A DNA stretch of 64,000 nt from JAYQKL01 sp049890195 (lineage in GTDB: Bacteria; Pseudomonadota; Alphaproteobacteria; RS24): the NCBI GenBank assembly GCA_049890195.1, contig JBMHBY010000005.1, positions 124,001 to 188,000 of the forward strand, given 5' to 3'. Position 1 is the stretch's first letter; every line of letters begins with the position of its first letter. The position numbers were made by a program, and so were the translations under genes. Under the pieces are notes generated by a model. The model made no database searches and was not told the origin of the DNA. It worked only from the letters and a program-made list of their open reading frames with translations. Shown here piece by piece: positions 1 through 7,872 of this stretch.

Positions 1-121
1 GCCACAGGGTGGCCGCATTGCTTGTCGCCTTGACTTCATAGCCGTCACGACCCAAAGCCTGAGTCACCACAGTACGGATGGCGGCATCATCATCTGCAAC
101 CAGAATGGTTCCTTTACTCAT
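1..121 (-). CDS. ntrC: Nitrogen regulation response regulator NtrC, N-terminal fragment
   Basis: Partial gene that runs off the left edge; only the first 40 residues are visible, beginning MSKGTILVADDDAAIRTVV. The acidic ADDD cluster at residues 8-11 is the start of a response-regulator receiver domain. The start codon lies inside the end of the sensor kinase gene (8-base overlap), which points to translational coupling. The position directly after dusB and ntrB is the classic alphaproteobacterial nitrogen-regulation operon, and this context, more than the short sequence, supports NtrC. The AAA+ and DNA-binding domains are outside the window. Confidence 0.8.
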   Translation of the reverse strand, partial: MSKGTILVADDDAAIRTVVTQALGRDGYEVKATSNAATLW

Positions 122-1232
122 TTTCGGTCTCCTTGAGGTCTGGCTGGCTTGCTTGATGACCGATTGGCATCAGGATGCGAAACTCCGTATGACCCGGTTC
201 GCTGTCAAATTCTATGACGCCACCATGATCCCCGATGATTTTTGCCACCAAAGCCAAGCCAAGCCCGGTGCCGCCCGATTTGCTGGTGACAAAGGGTTCA
301 AACAAAATATTTCTGATGTCTTCAGGTATCCCGGTGCCGTTATCTATGACACAAAATTCAAGCGGCAGGCTGACCCGTTTCCCCTCCCCCGGCAAGGCAA
401 GCCTGACGCCCGGGCGGAATGAGGTCTTCAGAGTGATTTCCCCCTCTTTCGGGTCAACCGCCTCCGCGGCATTCTTCAAGAGATTCAAAAACACCTGTAT
501 CAACTTGTCCTTGTTCCCCTGAAGACTCGGCAAAGACGGGTCGTACTCTTCGCGGATGGTGACGTTTTTTGCAAACCCGCTGCGGGCAATCTGCCCGACA
601 TAATTGAGGACAGTATGAATGTTGACGCTCTGCAAAAGGTCTTGCGGCGTGTCGGTGAACACTTCGAACTGATCGACCAGGCCGGCGATCCTGTCGGTTT
701 CGCTGCAAATCAATCTGGTCAAACTCCGTGACTCCTCGTCAAGGTCCGTCTCCAGCAACTGCGCGGCCCCCCGGATGCCCGACAGCGGGTTTTTGATCTC
801 ATGCGCCAGCATGGCGGCCATGCCGGAGACGGAGCGCGCCGCCCCTCTATGGGTCAGCTGGCGGTCAATCTTCGACGCAATCGATTTCCTCTGTATGATC
901 ATGACGGCCTCTTCCCTGCCGTCATAACTGACAAGCGCCACCTGAACGTCCGTCATCAGTTTTTTACCGGTCCGCGGTGTGCCAAGGTCAATTTCATATT
1001 CATTGATGGTGCTGCCTGACCTGAAAACCTCCTCGACCAGACCGACCAGCGGGCTGCCGAACGGAATAATCTCCTCCAGCTTGCGCGTCCGCAGCAAATT
1101 CAACCCTTGTGAAAAGAATTCCTCAGCCGCAAAATTGGCGTATTGCACTGATTTGTCGCGGGCCAGCACAATCACCGGCTGAGGAAGACCGGCCAATATC
1201 ACTGAGGAATTCGAAAATGGAGCCACACTCAT
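114..1232 (-). CDS. ntrB: Two-component sensor kinase NtrB (nitrogen regulation)
   Basis: Cytoplasmic histidine kinase of 372 residues that phosphorylates NtrC in response to nitrogen status, in the family normally through PII. There is no membrane segment. An N-terminal PAS-like sensor region covers about residues 10-120; the phospho-acceptor H-box HEIKNPLSGIRG places the histidine at 144. The C-terminal ATPase has an N-box (NLLKNAAEA), DNGTGIP and GGTGLGLAL. Its start overlaps the dusB stop by four bases (ATGA) and its end overlaps ntrC, so the three genes form one coupled operon. Confidence 0.95.
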   Translation of the reverse strand: MSVAPFSNSSVILAGLPQPVIVLARDKSVQYANFAAEEFFSQGLNLLRTRKLEEIIPFGSPLVGLVEEVFRSGSTINEYEIDLGTPRTGKKLMTDVQVALVSYDGREEAVMIIQRKSIASKIDRQLTHRGAARSVSGMAAMLAHEIKNPLSGIRGAAQLLETDLDEESRSLTRLICSETDRIAGLVDQFEVFTDTPQDLLQSVNIHTVLNYVGQIARSGFAKNVTIREEYDPSLPSLQGNKDKLIQVFLNLLKNAAEAVDPKEGEITLKTSFRPGVRLALPGEGKRVSLPLEFCVIDNGTGIPEDIRNILFEPFVTSKSGGTGLGLALVAKIIGDHGGVIEFDSEPGHTEFRILMPIGHQASQPDLKETENE

Positions 1233-2251
1233 GCCGCCTGCCCCATTCCGGTGGTTTGATAATCAACTTGGGGCGGGAGGGCATAAAGTGACGCAATGCT
1301 TGCCAGCACCGCATCCGGAGACAGGAGACGGCATATCCGGCCGCGAAACTGCTTGGTCTCCGGCGTGTCCCCGAGATGCGTTTCAACAAAACCGGCCAAA
1401 TGCTTGCGGGCCATTTTCACCCCCAGCACCGGCCCGTAATGGGCGATGGTGTCCTGATACCATGTCGTGACATGACGACACCGCGTTGTCGCATCAGGCG
1501 GCTGCGGCCATTGGCCGGTCTCCAGATATGTCTCAATCTGACCCAACAACCAGGGTTGACCCAAGGCGGCACGCCCGACCATCACTCCGTCGGCCCCGGA
1601 CTGGGACAAGGCATCAAGCGCCTGGCGACCACTGGTGATGTCACCGTTCACGATGACCGGCACGTTGACAGCCTGCTTGGTCGCCCGAACAGCACGCCAA
1701 TCGGCTGTGCCCTTGTAAAATTGGCTGCGGGTGCGCCCATGCACCGTAATCATCCGCACCCCTGCCGCCTCCGCCCGCGCTGCAATGGATGGGGCGTTCA
1801 GCATCTCAAAATTCCAGCCAAGGCGCATTTTCAGGGTGACGGGAACATCCACCGCATCCACCGTGGCTCTGATGATCGCCAAAGCCAGCTCCTCGTCACG
1901 CATCAGTGCCGACCCGGACAGCCCGCCGGTCACCTGTCTGGAGGGGCAACCCATATTGATGTCGATAATGTCCGCGCCCGCCTGCTGGGCGAGTTTGGCC
2001 CCTTGCGCCATCCAATACGGGTCACGACCGGCAAGTTGAATGATGAACGGGGACAATACACCGCCGCCCTCGGCCCGCTTGACGACATCAGGACGGGATT
2101 TCACAAGTTCCTCACTGGCCACCATTTCAGACACAACCCATGCCGCACCGCATGTGCTGGCCAATTTCCGGAACGGCAAATCCGTGACGCCGGACATCGG
2201 CGCCAAAGCGACTTTGCGGGACAAGCTAAATGTATCGAGGCAAATGGACAA
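1229..2251 (-). CDS. dusB: tRNA-dihydrouridine synthase DusB (NifR3)
   Basis: Flavoenzyme of 340 residues that reduces uridines in tRNA to dihydrouridine. The TIM-barrel start is APMSGVTDLPFR (residues 17-28) and the catalytic cysteine lies in NMGCPSRQVTGG (C102). A VHGRTRSQFYKG motif and the FMN-phosphate region GADGVMVGRAALG follow, as in the family. It is first in the dusB-ntrB-ntrC operon and was named nifR3 for this linkage in alphaproteobacteria. A perfect 10-bp inverted repeat lies about 20 bases upstream of its start (2271-2291). Confidence 0.95.
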   Translation of the reverse strand: MSICLDTFSLSRKVALAPMSGVTDLPFRKLASTCGAAWVVSEMVASEELVKSRPDVVKRAEGGGVLSPFIIQLAGRDPYWMAQGAKLAQQAGADIIDINMGCPSRQVTGGLSGSALMRDEELALAIIRATVDAVDVPVTLKMRLGWNFEMLNAPSIAARAEAAGVRMITVHGRTRSQFYKGTADWRAVRATKQAVNVPVIVNGDITSGRQALDALSQSGADGVMVGRAALGQPWLLGQIETYLETGQWPQPPDATTRCRHVTTWYQDTIAHYGPVLGVKMARKHLAGFVETHLGDTPETKQFRGRICRLLSPDAVLASIASLYALPPQVDYQTTGMGQAA

Positions 2252-2270
2252 TTTTTCAGCTCAAAATATG

Positions 2271-2291
2271 TTTGCTTAAATTTTAAGCAAA
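2271..2291. promoter_or_regulatory. Perfect inverted repeat between dusB and ispDF
   Basis: TTTGCTTAAA, one central T, then TTTAAGCAAA: two perfect 10-base arms. It sits in the 133-base divergent region between dusB (reverse) and ispDF (forward), close to the dusB start. A related half, TTTTTGCTTA, recurs near 2367 just before ispDF. There is no run of T characteristic of a terminator and no converging gene end here, so an operator is the more likely reading. The regulator is unknown. Confidence 0.45.
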
Positions 2292-2384
2292 AATAGAGAG
2301 AAAGCGGGCATTTCACAAGCTTTATTCAACAGTGCCCGTCCAAATGGACTTTTTTCTTTCATTATCGCCCTTTTTGCTTAGGTT

Positions 2385-3560
2385 ATGGGCATGGTGAACC
2401 CGTCCCAAACCGTTGCTTTGATTGTTGCCGCCGGGCGCGGCACGCGTGCCGGCGGCACCCCGAAGCAATACCGCAAACTGCCGGACGGTCAGATGGTCCT
2501 GACTAAAACCTTGTCAGCCTTTGAGCGCCACCCTGGAATTGATGCCGTGCTGACGGTCATACATGCGGATGACAGGGAGAGCTATAACGCGGCGAGCAAA
2601 TCAATCGGCAAAGCCCTGCCTGCCGTCATTGGCGGAGCAACCCGTCAGGCGTCCGTCCGTGAAGGCCTTGAAGCACTTGCCGATGCAGCCCCTGATCGCG
2701 TATTGGTGCATGACGCCGCCCGACCGTTTGTGTCCGAACGTCTGATCTCAGATGTCCTCAAGGCCCTGGACACGTCCGCCTGCGCTCTGCCGGTCTTGGA
2801 TGTCACCGACACCATCAAGCAGATTGTCACTGACCATGAGGATGGCGCCAAGCTGTCCACACCACAGCGCACACATCTCAAAAGCGCCCAGACCCCGCAA
2901 GGGTTCCGTTTTGCCGAGCTTTTACAGGCACACAGGCAGGCCACCCATGAAGTAACGGATGATGCCGCTTTGATGGAAGACAAAAACATTGCGTTGGTTC
3001 AAGGCGAAACCGGCAACATCAAACTGACGACACCCGAGGATTTCACGAATATGGCCAACACCACCAGATATGAAACCAGAACCGGCACAGGATTTGATGT
3101 GCATGCCTTTTGTCCGGGAACGGAAATCCGGCTTGGCGGCCTGTCGATACCGCACAGCAAAGGCTTGGCCGGGCATTCAGACGCCGATGTGGCCCTTCAC
3201 GCTCTGACAGATGCGATTTTGGGAAGTTTGGCGCTGGGGGATATCGGGGATCATTTTCCGCCGTCTGACGCCGCCAACAAAAACCGCGACTCTTCAGAAT
3301 TTCTGGACTTTGCCGTCAAGTTGGCGGCCAAGTCGGGTGGCCGCATCACCCATCTGGATCTTACAATCATCTGCGAAGAACCGAAAATCCTGCCCCATCG
3401 AGACGCCATGCGCGATCGGATTGCAGAAATCTGCGCCCTCCCACGTGACCGCGTCAGCGTCAAAGCCACCACAACGGAAAAGCTTGGCTTCACCGGACGT
3501 GAAGAAGGCATCGCCGCCCACGCCACAGCAAGTGTTGAAGTGGCCGTCAAAGACATTTAA
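2385..3560 (+). CDS. ispDF: Bifunctional IspD/IspF, MEP isoprenoid pathway
   Basis: Fusion of 391 residues that performs two non-consecutive MEP-pathway steps: CTP-dependent cytidylylation of methylerythritol phosphate (IspD) and cyclisation to the 2,4-cyclodiphosphate (IspF). The IspD part starts with the nucleotide-binding LIVAAGRGTRAGG (residues 12-24) and has VHDAARPF at 108-115. The IspF part begins at GTGFDVHAF, giving metal ligands D238 and H240, and continues with AGHSDADVALHA. The fused form is common in alphaproteobacteria. A second ATG two codons in (2391) could be the real start. It leads a forward group with pgpA and cinA. Confidence 0.96.
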   Translation: MGMVNPSQTVALIVAAGRGTRAGGTPKQYRKLPDGQMVLTKTLSAFERHPGIDAVLTVIHADDRESYNAASKSIGKALPAVIGGATRQASVREGLEALADAAPDRVLVHDAARPFVSERLISDVLKALDTSACALPVLDVTDTIKQIVTDHEDGAKLSTPQRTHLKSAQTPQGFRFAELLQAHRQATHEVTDDAALMEDKNIALVQGETGNIKLTTPEDFTNMANTTRYETRTGTGFDVHAFCPGTEIRLGGLSIPHSKGLAGHSDADVALHALTDAILGSLALGDIGDHFPPSDAANKNRDSSEFLDFAVKLAAKSGGRITHLDLTIICEEPKILPHRDAMRDRIAEICALPRDRVSVKATTTEKLGFTGREEGIAAHATASVEVAVKDI

Positions 3561-3569
3561 AGTTTCAGC

Positions 3570-4088
3570 ATGTTGTCACTTCACAAAATCCCTTCAGGGC
3601 TGTCGTTTTTTTCGCCGACCGTGCTGCTGGCCAGTTTTGCCGGAACCGGCTTGATCAAACCCGCTTCAGGCACGTGGGGAAGTCTTGCAGCATTTGCTAT
3701 TGGATTCCATATATTATTATATTACAATTGGTTATACCTATTTTTCTTATCCATCACTTTATATTTGGTTGGGCTATGGGCCTGCTCCCGATGGCTGCGC
3801 CATGACAACGAAAGCGACCCATCGGCGATTGTCATTGACGAAGCGGCCGGCCTTTTTTTGGCCCTTGCACTCATCCCTTATCCCCGTGACAACTTACCTG
3901 CGCTGGCATGTTTTGGACTCGGGTTTATCATGTTTCGCCTGTTTGACATTTTCAAACCCTGGCCGGTGAGCTATTTCGACAAAAAAATCAAAGGTGCGCA
4001 GGGTATCATGTTGGACGACATGGTTGCCGGCCTGCTCGCCGCCCTCACCACCGCTCTTTTAAGTCTAGGAATGCCTGATGTACCCTGA
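3570..4088 (+). CDS. pgpA: Phosphatidylglycerophosphatase A
   Basis: Inner-membrane phosphatase of 172 residues that converts phosphatidylglycerophosphate to phosphatidylglycerol. The family N-terminal motif appears as GTGLIKPASGTWGSLA and the acidic metal-binding motif as VIDEAAG. Several hydrophobic segments follow. It starts 9 bases after ispDF and overlaps cinA by 11 bases. The first membrane segments (about 3697-3775) are clearly richer in A and T than the surrounding genes, with several ATA and TTA codons, although the frame is intact. Confidence 0.93.
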   Translation: MLSLHKIPSGLSFFSPTVLLASFAGTGLIKPASGTWGSLAAFAIGFHILLYYNWLYLFFLSITLYLVGLWACSRWLRHDNESDPSAIVIDEAAGLFLALALIPYPRDNLPALACFGLGFIMFRLFDIFKPWPVSYFDKKIKGAQGIMLDDMVAGLLAALTTALLSLGMPDVP

Positions 4089-4566
4089 TGCCCTGATTGC
4101 CAAAACCAAAACCCTTTTTGAGCAGCTTGAAACAAAAAGCTGGCGGGTGTCCTGTGCAGAGTCCTGTACGGGCGGATTGATTGCCGGACTTTTTACCGAA
4201 ATCCCAGGATCCTCAAACTATTTCGGCCGCAGCTTCGTCACCTACTCAAACCGTTCAAAAGTTGACATTCTCGGTGTTCCCAAACAACTGGTCATCGACC
4301 ACGGTGCCGTCAGCGAAGAAGTGGCCTGTGCCATGGCTCAAAATGTTCTGAACATGACCACGGCAAGTCTGACCATCGCCGTATCCGGTATCGCCGGCCC
4401 CGGCGGTGTGCCCGGCAAGCCAGTAGGTACGGTGCACATGGCAACCGCCACCGAAGCCGGTGTGGAGCACATCAAACAGAATTTTGGGGATCTGGGCCGC
4501 ACCAATGTCCGCATGGCGACCGTCGAGGCGGCCATCGACATGTTGACGGCCCGTGTTCAACCGTAG
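4078..4566 (+). CDS. CinA C-terminal family nicotinamide-nucleotide amidase (PncC type)
   Basis: Stand-alone CinA C-terminal domain of 162 residues; family members deamidate nicotinamide mononucleotide to nicotinic acid mononucleotide in NAD recycling. The signature SCAESCTGGLIAGL lies near the N-terminus and AVSGIAGPGG near residue 105, both typical of the active site. The N-terminal CinA domain is absent, which is the normal arrangement in this lineage. It overlaps pgpA at its start and, tail to tail, the ratA-like gene by 10 bases at its end. Confidence 0.92.
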   Translation: MYPDALIAKTKTLFEQLETKSWRVSCAESCTGGLIAGLFTEIPGSSNYFGRSFVTYSNRSKVDILGVPKQLVIDHGAVSEEVACAMAQNVLNMTTASLTIAVSGIAGPGGVPGKPVGTVHMATATEAGVEHIKQNFGDLGRTNVRMATVEAAIDMLTARVQP

Positions 4567-5003
4567 ATTTCTTCGGCTCGTCCTTCAAAGGCTTCCACAA
4601 ATTTCTCAACGGCCCGCCCCATCAAAGGTTGAATGACCCGCCGCAGCAAAGGCGCCTTGAAGTCAAAGTCGAGAAAAAAATCAATTTCACAGCCCGCCCC
4701 TTTGTCATGGAACCGCCACTCATTCTTGAGCTTGCGGAAAGGTCCGCGGGCCTGTGTGACCGAGATCACCAGCTGGTTTTCATCCAGGATAACGTCACTT
4801 GTATAGGTTTCCCGGATCATTTTATAGGCAATCATCAAATCCGCCGACATGACATCCAGCCCATCCGTATACGGGCGCAGGTCACGCACCCGCGCCCCGG
4901 TACAATAGGGGACGAATTCAGGATAAGCGGCGACATCCTTGACCAAATCATACATCTGCTGCGATGTATAAGGACTTTGGCGCAGCAAATGCGTTGCAGT
5001 CAT
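4557..5003 (-). CDS. RatA/Coq10 family START-domain protein
   Basis: Protein of 148 residues starting MTATHLLRQSPYTSQQMYDLVKDV, matching the polyketide cyclase/START fold called RatA in Escherichia coli and COQ10 in mitochondria. The family binds a hydrophobic ligand, probably ubiquinone, and in alphaproteobacteria most likely helps ubiquinone function in respiration; the ribosome-toxin role claimed for E. coli should not be assumed. EFVPYCTGARV is the usual early motif. It lies four bases after lipA on the same strand, so the two are probably co-transcribed. Confidence 0.85.
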   Translation of the reverse strand: MTATHLLRQSPYTSQQMYDLVKDVAAYPEFVPYCTGARVRDLRPYTDGLDVMSADLMIAYKMIRETYTSDVILDENQLVISVTQARGPFRKLKNEWRFHDKGAGCEIDFFLDFDFKAPLLRRVIQPLMGRAVEKFVEAFEGRAEEIYG

Positions 5004-5006
5004 GGA

Positions 5007-5978
5007 TTAAGCCTTTTGTGCTTTTGACAAAACAGCTTCACGGTTGGCCCTTAATTGGGCAAAATCCTCATCTGCATGATGCGATGAGCGTGTCAACGGG
5101 CTGGAGGACACCATCAAGAACCCTTTGGTGCGGGCGACGGTTGCATAGCTTTCAAATTCCTCGGGCGTGACAAAGCGGTCGATTGGGGCATGTTTGCGTG
5201 TCGGCTGCAAGTATTGGCCGATGGTCATGAAATCAACATCCGCTGATCGCATGTCATCCATGACCTGCATGACCTCCTCACGACTCTCCCCAAGCCCGAC
5301 CATGATGCCGGATTTGGTGAAAATCGACCCGTCAAGCTCCTTGACACGCTGCAACAGCCGCAAGGAATGAAAATAGCGCGCGCCGGGTCTGATCGTCAGA
5401 TACAGCCTCGGTGTTGTCTCAAGATTATGGTTGAACACGTCCGGGCGCGCCTCCACAACCACCTCAAGCGCACCCTCTTTGCGCAGAAAGTCGGGGGTCA
5501 GGATTTCGATGGTTGTTTCCGACGAGACGGAGCGAATGGCCCGGATGGTTCGGGCAAAATGTTCGGCCCCGCCATCATCCAAATCATCACGGTCAACCGA
5601 GGTGATGACGACATGACGCAGACCAAGCTTGTCAACGGCTTCAGCGACACGTTGCGGCTCTCCAGCATCCAGTGGCGCCGGCACACCGGTCGCAACATTG
5701 CAGAATGCGCAGGCACGGGTGCAGATTTCACCCATAATCATCATCGTGGCGTGTTTTTGCGACCAGCACTCCCCGATATTCGGACAAGCCGCCTCCTCGC
5801 AGACGGTTACGAGATTGTTGTCATGGACAATTTTCTGGGTTTTACGGAATTCCTCAGATCCGGGGGCTTTGACCCTGATCCAGTCCGGTTTGCGCAGAAC
5901 CTCGCTTTCCGGACGATTGGCTTTCTCCGGGTGGCGCGGACGTTGTTTCCCTGAAACAGTATCGATAATTACGGTCAA
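5007..5978 (-). CDS. lipA: Lipoyl synthase
   Basis: Radical-SAM enzyme of 323 residues that inserts two sulfurs into protein-bound octanoyl groups to make lipoate for pyruvate and 2-oxoglutarate dehydrogenases. The auxiliary cluster motif CEEAACPNIGEC supplies C60, C65 and C71; the radical-SAM motif CTRACAFC supplies C86, C90 and C93. The C-terminal RSSHHADE contains the conserved serine ligand. The length fits the family. It is followed by the ratA-like gene. Confidence 0.97.
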   Translation of the reverse strand: MTVIIDTVSGKQRPRHPEKANRPESEVLRKPDWIRVKAPGSEEFRKTQKIVHDNNLVTVCEEAACPNIGECWSQKHATMMIMGEICTRACAFCNVATGVPAPLDAGEPQRVAEAVDKLGLRHVVITSVDRDDLDDGGAEHFARTIRAIRSVSSETTIEILTPDFLRKEGALEVVVEARPDVFNHNLETTPRLYLTIRPGARYFHSLRLLQRVKELDGSIFTKSGIMVGLGESREEVMQVMDDMRSADVDFMTIGQYLQPTRKHAPIDRFVTPEEFESYATVARTKGFLMVSSSPLTRSSHHADEDFAQLRANREAVLSKAQKA

Positions 5979-6037
5979 GGCTGTCTCCTTTATTCGACAG
6001 CAATATACACCATTATAAAGTGTGCGTGTAGGTCAAT

Positions 6038-6379
6038 TCAGCGCAGAACAAGAACCGTATCACCGCTTTTGACAAAACCAAGCACGGCACGCGCCCTTTC
6101 ATCAAGAAAATCCAAATTCGGGGTGTCCCCTGACAGCAATGAGATGTCGCGCAGCAACAGTTCGTTCTCCTGCTCCAGGGTCTCCAGAGCCGCCGCAGCT
6201 CGAAGCCGCTCCTGCTCCAGCCCGAACAGGGACAGGTACCCGCGCTCTCCCTGAATGGCCTGAAAACCGAGCATGACGACCAGGGCGGAGAGAACGCCCG
6301 GCACAATCAAGCTTTTCAAAGCCGGGGCTTTTCGCCCGAACGACCGGATAGTCACTTGAGATGTCATAAAACGAATCAT
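6038..6379 (-). CDS. FtsB/DivIC-type septum formation initiator
   Basis: Small bitopic protein of 113 residues with a short basic N-terminus, one membrane span (about residues 24-42, LIVPGVLSALVVMLGF) and a predicted coiled coil rich in Leu and Glu (ERLRAAAALETLEQENEL). This layout is that of FtsB/DivIC, which joins FtsL and FtsQ in the divisome. It ends with the usual short conserved tail (LDERARAVLGF). The start at 6379 has GGTGG upstream; a second ATG at 6367 is possible. The upstream 98 bases hold six GANTC sites, suggesting methylation-linked cell-cycle control. Confidence 0.85.
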   Translation of the reverse strand: MIRFMTSQVTIRSFGRKAPALKSLIVPGVLSALVVMLGFQAIQGERGYLSLFGLEQERLRAAAALETLEQENELLLRDISLLSGDTPNLDFLDERARAVLGFVKSGDTVLVLR

Positions 6380-6470
6380 GTCACCACCGAATCACAAAGT
6401 GATTCGGTAGGTCAACAAAAAAGTGATTCGTTTTGAAAAACCTTTACGAGTCAGTACCGTGAGAGGACTC
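6373..6470. promoter_or_regulatory. Cluster of six GANTC sites with nested inverted repeats
   Basis: GANTC occurs at 6373-6377, 6389-6393, 6401-6405, 6425-6429, 6448-6452 and 6466-6470. Four of them form nested inverted repeats: CCGAATCAC/GTGATTCGG around a short AA(A) centre, and AAAACGAATCA paired with GTGATTCGTTTT further out. GANTC is the target of the alphaproteobacterial cell-cycle methylase CcrM. The cluster fills the space between enolase and the FtsB/DivIC-like gene and probably overlaps the promoter of the latter. The inner hairpin could also act in termination after enolase, but it lacks a T run. Confidence 0.6.
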
Positions 6471-6474
6471 TTGT

Positions 6475-7752
6475 TCAGGATGCATTAATCGCATCCCGCC
6501 CCGCATAAACAGCATCGTCTCCAAGCTGCTCTTCAATCCTGATCAGCTGGTTGTATTTGGCCAAACGGTCGGAGCGCGCGAGAGAACCGGTTTTGATTTG
6601 CCCGCAATTTGTCGCCACGGCCAAATCTGCAATGGTGGAGTCCTCAGTTTCCCCCGAGCGATGCGACATGACGGCCGTGAAGGAAGCCTTATGCGCCATC
6701 TCAACAGCGTCAAGGGTTTCACTCAGGGAACCGATCTGATTGACCTTGACCAGAATGGAATTGGCGACCCCTTTTTCAATCCCCTGCGCCAGACGGTCCG
6801 GATTGGTGACAAACAGATCATCACCGACCAATTGCACCTTGTCGCCAATGGCCCGGGTCAAGGCTTTCCAGCCGTCCCAATCATCCTCATCCATCCCGTC
6901 CTCAATCGAGACAATCGGATATCTGGCGACGAGATCAGCGTAATAATCCACCATCTCATCGGGTCCGAGTATTTTGCCCTCTCCGGCCAGATTGTATTGA
7001 CCGTCTGAGCAGAATTCTGTGGCGGCAGCGTCCAAAGCCAGCGTAATGTCCTCATCCGGTCTGTAGCCGGCCTTCTCAATGGCCTTCATCACATAATCCA
7101 GCGCCGCACTGGTGGAGGCTAAATTCGGGGCAAAACCGCCCTCATCACCGACCGAAGTGGACAGACCGTCATCAGACAAGAGCCCCTTCAGCGTGTGGAA
7201 AATTTCAGCCCCGATACGTACCGCATCTTTCAAAGACTCAGCGGCAACCGGTTGGATCATGAACTCCTGAATATCAATCGGATTGTCGGCATGGGCGCCG
7301 CCATTGAGGATGTTCATCATCGGCACCGGCAGGGTCCGGGCATGGGCGCCACCAATATACCGCCAAAGCGGCAGGTCCTGGCTGTCGGCCGCAGCTTTGG
7401 CCACCGCCAGGGAAACTCCAAGAATGGCATTGGCGCCAAGACGCGCCTTGTTGGGTGTGCCGTCGAGCGCCATCAGGGTTTTATCAATATGCAACTGTTC
7501 ACGGGCATCCATTCCGCCCAGCGCTGAAAACACTTCGGTGTTGACCGCTTCAACCGCCTGCAAAACACCCTTGCCCAGGAACCGGTCGCCGCCATCACGC
7601 AGCTCAACCGCCTCATAAGCCCCGGTCGAAGCACCAGACGGCACTGCTGCACGACCAAAGGCCCCGTCTTCCAGCAGCACATCAACCTCAACAGTCGGGT
7701 TACCACGGCTGTCAATGATTTCACGGGCAGTAATGTCAAGAATGGCGCTCAT
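6475..7752 (-). CDS. eno: Enolase
   Basis: Glycolytic enzyme of 425 residues interconverting 2-phosphoglycerate and phosphoenolpyruvate. The start at 7752 (MSAILDITAREIIDSRGNPT) matches the family N-terminus; a longer in-frame start at 7821 would add 23 residues unlike enolases. Catalytic E204 lies in VGDEGGFAPN, catalytic K336 in NSILVKVNQIG, and the signature VMSHRSGETED is at 361-371. The next gene downstream on the same strand is the FtsB/DivIC-like gene, an enolase neighbourhood also common in other proteobacteria. Confidence 0.97.
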   Translation of the reverse strand: MSAILDITAREIIDSRGNPTVEVDVLLEDGAFGRAAVPSGASTGAYEAVELRDGGDRFLGKGVLQAVEAVNTEVFSALGGMDAREQLHIDKTLMALDGTPNKARLGANAILGVSLAVAKAAADSQDLPLWRYIGGAHARTLPVPMMNILNGGAHADNPIDIQEFMIQPVAAESLKDAVRIGAEIFHTLKGLLSDDGLSTSVGDEGGFAPNLASTSAALDYVMKAIEKAGYRPDEDITLALDAAATEFCSDGQYNLAGEGKILGPDEMVDYYADLVARYPIVSIEDGMDEDDWDGWKALTRAIGDKVQLVGDDLFVTNPDRLAQGIEKGVANSILVKVNQIGSLSETLDAVEMAHKASFTAVMSHRSGETEDSTIADLAVATNCGQIKTGSLARSDRLAKYNQLIRIEEQLGDDAVYAGRDAINAS

Positions 7753-7806
7753 GCTGTCCTCATCAAAAAGTCTTGTTCGCGGTTTAGCGCAAAAATCAAC
7801 GACAAT

Positions 7807-7828
7807 CAAATTTTTGACCAAATTTTTG
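7807..7828. repeat. Tandem direct repeat CAAATTTTTG in the eno/queC divergent region
   Basis: Two exact copies of CAAATTTTTG at 7807-7816 and 7819-7828, 12 bases apart, in an AT-rich stretch between enolase and queC. The spacing of roughly one helical turn would place both on the same DNA face, as in a tandem operator. It could equally be an UP-element-like A/T tract. No known regulator is assigned. Confidence 0.3.
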
Positions 7829-7872
7829 CTCTTTTTATTGACCTTTCCCCCCAGTTTGGCTCAAGTGCGCCT

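Noticed and set aside
6385..6410. Hairpin after enolase as an intrinsic terminator
   Set aside because: The stem is real but no T run follows on the reverse strand, and the GANTC content gives a better explanation.
7753..7872. Possible preQ1 riboswitch before the queC operon
   Set aside because: No clear preQ1-I hairpin with A-rich tail was seen; only a tandem CAAATTTTTG repeat.
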